Assembly (NCBI GenBank): GCA_026874595.1
Contig: CM049320.1
Coordinates: 50,420,714 to 50,484,713, forward strand
Source: Sipunculus nudus
Lineage: Eukaryota; Annelida; Sipuncula; Golfingiida; Sipunculidae
Direction of reading: 5' to 3'
Length of the DNA: 64,000 bases
This document shows positions 59,851 through 64,000 of this stretch, piece by piece. Position 1 is the stretch's first letter. The number at the start of each line of letters is the position of its first letter. A program made the position numbers and the translations under genes. Under the pieces are notes generated by a model, which saw nothing but the letters and a program-made list of their open reading frames with translations, had not been told where the DNA came from and searched no databases.

Positions 59851-60134
59851 TTTTTAAAGTAATAAACTGCAAAATATAATTGCTAATTAATAAAAAGAAA
59901 TATGAGAAGAATTAATAACGGAAATTGGGAAATTAGATAAAAGGAGAGATATTGCAGCTCAGCAGGGGCCACGCGCCGAAGGCGCCCCCTCCGGATCCAT
60001 CACTGATATATATATATATATATATATATCAGTATTAGCTTAAGTGAAATACCGCAAATACTGGTTGTGACCGGGGGGCCGGGGAAGCATGGCCCCCTGC
60101 GCCCCCCCCCCCCCCCCCCCCGGCTACGCCCTTG

Positions 60135-61040
60135 AGCATGAAGCATTAGGAGTAAGCGGGCGCATGAACCATTTACAAGCAATGTAGTGGGCTTGTCGTG
60201 TTTGTTCGCTAGCCATTACGGAGCTGATATAACATCAGATTATAACATCAATCCAATAGTGTCCATGGGATATTCTGAGCTCAGTCTTTTTGGCATAAAT
60301 TCATTTTTAAACGTGAACAGTTTGGCTTATTTGCATTTAGTTTGGTTTAGCCCCATGTTTCTTTGGTCAGAGACCACCTTATTTCTTCACAGGTGGAGTC
60401 ACTTAAATTCCACTCTAAATTTTAAAAGATACCCGATTTCTTGTCCCATTCATTTATCTTGAAGCTGTTCTTTTCAACATTTAATCACAGTTTCTTACAC
60501 AACTGCTCCATTTTTTATCAAAGGGATAATCACCAGCACTTCTGACCTCATACCAAGATCTATGTGGCACTGTTCCCTTTTTTTACGCAACAAGGACAAT
60601 AGAACTTGTGGTGCAAAGTGAAGGCTCCATATATATTATCCTGCTGCCGAGCCTTCAATCAAGTTACACAAATGCTGTGCACTTAATTACGGCCATGTTT
60701 ATAAATAATGATTTTTTTGTGTGTCTAGACGAGTAAAAAACACGTTAACACTAGATTTTACGGAGCAATTATGTTCACCAGCTTAAACTTTTCATTGGAT
60801 AAACCACTCTGATAATAGAGTGTACTCTCTAGGTGCTACTCTATAAATAGACTGGAGCCTTCTCCAGTTGATCGTATATATTGCTGAGGTTGAAGGTCAC
60901 CTCGCTAAAAGTCTTGTTGCAAATAAATAAGGTTATCAATTGTGATAACATTTCTTTCAAAGAAGTCACGTTTTACCTTAACAACATCCCGTGTCTGTGA
61001 TACAGTATAAACGGGGAGACTCCGAGTGTATTAGGAAGCG
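60135..61040. other. Intergenic DNA with a TATA-like motif
   Basis: CTCTATAAATAG at about 60,839-60,850, followed by inverted repeat CTGGAG-CCTT-CTCCAG. No downstream gene supports a promoter. The open frame at 60,187-60,462 is unrecognised. Confidence 0.3.
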
Positions 61041-61098
61041 CGGGGCGGGGGGGGGGGGGGGGGGGCAACAGATGGAAGCAAACACACACACACACACA

Positions 61099-61184
<86 letters not shown>
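61041..61184. repeat. Compound G-run / (CA)n / (TA)n / (GA)n microsatellite
   Basis: Consecutive simple-sequence blocks. Confidence 0.9.
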
Positions 61185-61585
61185 CGGGTATATCATTACT
61201 TTGTAGAGAGTTTTTCGGATTATCCGTAACATGCCGTTACTAGTATCTTCTTATGCTGTCAGGCACAAACAAAAAGACTCTATGATCAAATTCCAAAATT
61301 AACGTGGGTAATAAATCAAGCACCAGGTATACGTGTGCATGTGGCCCACAATATATGATGACAGTTGTAGGTCACTGTCAACTTAACTATTTATATCGTC
61401 ATGCTGGAATTTTTTCCTACACTTATAGTAACATGAGTCGGTCTAATTGAAACACGAACAAATGAGAGAGAGCGAGAGAGATCAAAAGAGATCGAGATCG
61501 AGAGAGAGTGAGAGAGAGAGAGATGAATTTGACTCTCCTTTCGTAGACTTAATTTGTTGTAAAAGGGGAAAAGTCCTTGTTCAGT

Positions 61586-61716
61586 CGACATGTCTTAGTT
61601 AACAACTCGCTCGACATGTCTATGTTAACAACTCGCTCGACATGTCTGTGTTAACAACTCGCGCGACATGTCTATGTTAACAACTCCCCCCAAATGTCTA
61701 TGTTAACATCTCGCTG
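61586..61716. repeat. 26-bp minisatellite, about five copies
   Basis: CGACATGTCTATGTTAACAA followed by CTCGCT recurs at 61586, 61612, 61638 and 61664; the last copy is degenerate. Confidence 0.9.
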
Positions 61717-61719
61717 TGT

Positions 61720-64000
61720 TACCGTTCGATCTAGATTAGTCTGTGATTCATTAGTCCCGCGGGAAAACAGTAATCCTTATAAACTTTTAAGTATGCACGC
61801 ATTACTGCACACATCAGGGCTTCATCAATACGTCCGGTACATTAGCTGTCGGTACGATATGTGTCGCAATTCTTCGTCCACAACACGATAAACAAAAGGA
61901 TGCATATATGGTACGTCTAAGATTTATCTGCTAGTAGTAAATACTATAGCGCCTATAAAATATACATCTTCTCCAAAAATAATCTGAGATTTGGGCGTGG
62001 TCGACAAATATCGTTACTCCCCTTTAAATTTGCCGATACATTTTCCCTTGCCAGCAAACTCTCAGAAAGATTCTTGCCTCGACGCTGGAGAGAGTTATTT
62101 CTCCCAGTTTCTCGATATCGCTCATGGGGGTGTCAATTTATTTCCATCAAAACACGGATATCATAGGTCGTATGTCGAAATTATGGCTAGTAATTAATAA
62201 TACAGCGCAAAGTGATATTTCAGACTTTGATACGAACTAGAACGCGCATACCCTCCAAACAATGTTACCCCCCCCCCCAGCTACCATTATCGGGAATCGC
62301 ACCATACTTAAATGGAGTCACCCCTAGCCTTAGCGACAGCCTGTCATCCGAACGTCGGATTTAATTAACTTAAGATGTTGGGGAGGAATATTGTTCTCCT
62401 TCGCATTAATTCAGGTACATGCAGATGTGTACGCCATTTCTAACAGTACTTTTTCATTTTCAACTGCTTGTCGAATTGGCATTCTTCAATAGTAAGACAA
62501 AGTGACGTTATTCTGTTGGGAAAAGTAATAACTATTACAATCACGGGTTGATTTACGTATATTCATGAAGCAGTTATTAATAACGAGGCTGGTTTTACTG
62601 AGAAAGTTGTCTATGCGTCCGTCATGATGGTTTAACAGCTATGTGTGAATCGGTGGCACTGGGAATAAAGGAGGTAACAAATGTAATTAAGTTTGTGTAT
62701 AATCACATTTATTCTTCATTATTAAGCAAATGTAACACGACCATATAAGCCGCTGATGCCAATACTACCACACAACAAATATTTTGATTCGACCCCAAGA
62801 ATGGGTGTTCTGTTATGACATGCATCATGACTCCCAGGCCCCTAACAGTTATTTTGGAAGGCCTGAGTGTCATGTTGTCATGGCTACTCTAGCCTATGAC
62901 CCCGCTTGGCCGAGTAATAACGTGATATTACATAAATTATGTATGTGTTGTTATGCAGTTATAATGTAATTTTATATGTAACATGTTATAGATGATTTTT
63001 TACAAATCAGTACTAATGATTTGATGTTATTTGTAAGATTATGTGATTTTGGACAAATCAGTTCTAATAATGTAATGATATTTGTAACGCAAGGTGAATA
63101 ATTCAAATTTATGCAAATAATAAGATGTTATATAATTTATAGATGTTAAATTTTAATGCTAAATACTTACTTTAATGCATGACTGAGAATGTGACACAAT
63201 TAGAATTATAACTGATATTTCAAGGAGGGCATGTGTATTTCTCGCAGGTAAGTTATTCTGTGAAGTACCGTAACCGTATTCATGTGGACATTACCCCATT
63301 AAATCATTTTTGGCTGCGCAGCCGTTCTACATCTGACACGACAAAAGGTTTATCTTTCCCCTTCAGGTCTTTGATAAGGAGATAAGATGTCCCGGTTATC
63401 TCCTTTCTAATAAAAATACCTACGAGTGATTTGACGCATATTCAGCTGAATCATTATCACGACGAACGAACGAATAACTGGGAGTCGGGGTCAGGGCTGA
63501 TCACGTAGACTCAAGCAAGTCTGGGCTCGCATTTGCTCCCTCACCCCATACGAACTTTCAGAGTTAAATACCAGGTATTAGCCTCCATAAAATGTAAAGA
63601 GATAATGGAGCGAAGTCCTTGATTGTATAATAGTAAATCCCACTCAAAGGCAAGCGCAAATGTATCCAAGACGCCTTCCCAGGTTAGCTCGTGATCACAC
63701 GATACCCAGGTCAAAACGAGAAGTCGGTCGAGCCAGCAGGGCAGCAGGAAACACTTGCCACCCCTAGCGCCATATCGGCGCTCTAACCAGATGAACGGCT
63801 GTCAATGTCCCTCTACATCTAGGTCAGAGGAACACATTGTAATGCCCTATGAAGATGCAAATATTTTCGTCATTTTTTAAAATGCCTCAGGGCTAACAGA
63901 TACACTGTCAACTGACATAAACCAGACTAATCGTTAGCATTTGTAGTGTACTTTCTAAAACAACAAACATGAGCGATAAAAGTTTTAACTCAGCACATTG
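61720..64000. other. Right-edge region with no supported gene
   Basis: Open frames at 61,991-62,197 and 62,784-62,969 are unrecognised. A perfect inverted repeat AAGGAGATAA/TTATCTCCTT lies at 63,376-63,405. A donor-like AAA/GTAAGT on the minus strand near 63,168 could end a 5' untranslated exon of the transporter; not provable here. Confidence 0.4.

Larger units (their letters stand above)
58816..60005. mobile_element. hAT-like inner element (inverted ends CAGTGGCGGATCCAG)
   Basis: CAGTGGCGGATCCAG at 58816 and inverted CCGGATCCATCACTG ending 60005, inside the outer element. Carries a SINE and a decayed MITE. No transposase. Confidence 0.55.
58773..60134. mobile_element. hAT-like outer element (inverted ends CAGGGGCGTAGCC)
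   Basis: CAGGGGCGTAGCCAGGAT at 58773 and inverted CCGGCTACGCCCTTG ending 60134. These are typical of hAT-related MITE ends. The 8-bp target duplication is not clear. Most of its length is the inner insertion. Confidence 0.55.

Noticed and set aside
60187-60462. 91-aa plus-strand ORF
   Set aside because: No recognisable motif, splice context or paralogue. Left unassigned.

Overview
This is AT-rich, intron-rich animal DNA, most likely from a marine mollusc and probably a bivalve. The basis is split genes with canonical GT/AG junctions, many long (TA)n tracts, several tRNA-headed SINEs, and tandem-repeat transposons with an ACGG-type microsatellite near one end that resemble the 'pearl'/Helentron-derived elements known from bivalves. 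No database search was possible, so the species assignment is inference.

Positions 1-15,900 hold a minus-strand tandem array of three related genes for small extracellular proteins with two C-type-lectin-like domains (CTLDs). Each gene reads: signal-peptide exon, CTLD1 in two exons, CTLD2 in two exons, hydrophobic tail exon. All introns are phase 1. The middle copy is complete (six exons, 843 nt, in frame). The right-hand copy has five intact exons and no recognisable tail exon. The left-hand copy is cut by the window edge. Introns of the copies carry different insertions: a pearl-like element in the middle copy, and a Ginger/KRBA2-like transposon fossil plus a long palindrome in the right-hand copy.

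Positions 15,900-24,400 are mostly non-coding and include an approximately 1.2-kb repeat (E1) and a decayed pearl-like element.

Positions 24,437-54,448 carry nine consecutive minus-strand exons of an SLC22-type solute transporter (major facilitator superfamily). Together they give 431 codons plus stop, open and phase-consistent at every junction. The first exon (TM1 and the large extracellular loop) was not found and probably lies beyond the right edge.

The transporter introns are full of nested mobile DNA. The 16.4-kb intron (27,328-43,777) holds two pearl-like elements. One of these contains a 180-bp-repeat satellite element (30,457-31,817). It was also split by a 10,027-bp element (32,448-42,474) with inverted terminal arms of about 1 to 1.6 kb and a 4-bp ATCT target duplication. 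Other introns hold a tRNA-SINE, a second E-type repeat in opposite orientation to E1, and a pearl-like element with nuclear-receptor half-site arrays.

Positions 54,450-64,000 hold another pearl-like element with a second nested satellite element, a tRNA-SINE, nested hAT-like termini and minisatellites. No further protein-coding exon is convincing there. No CRISPR, bacterial operon, rRNA or genuine tRNA gene was seen.
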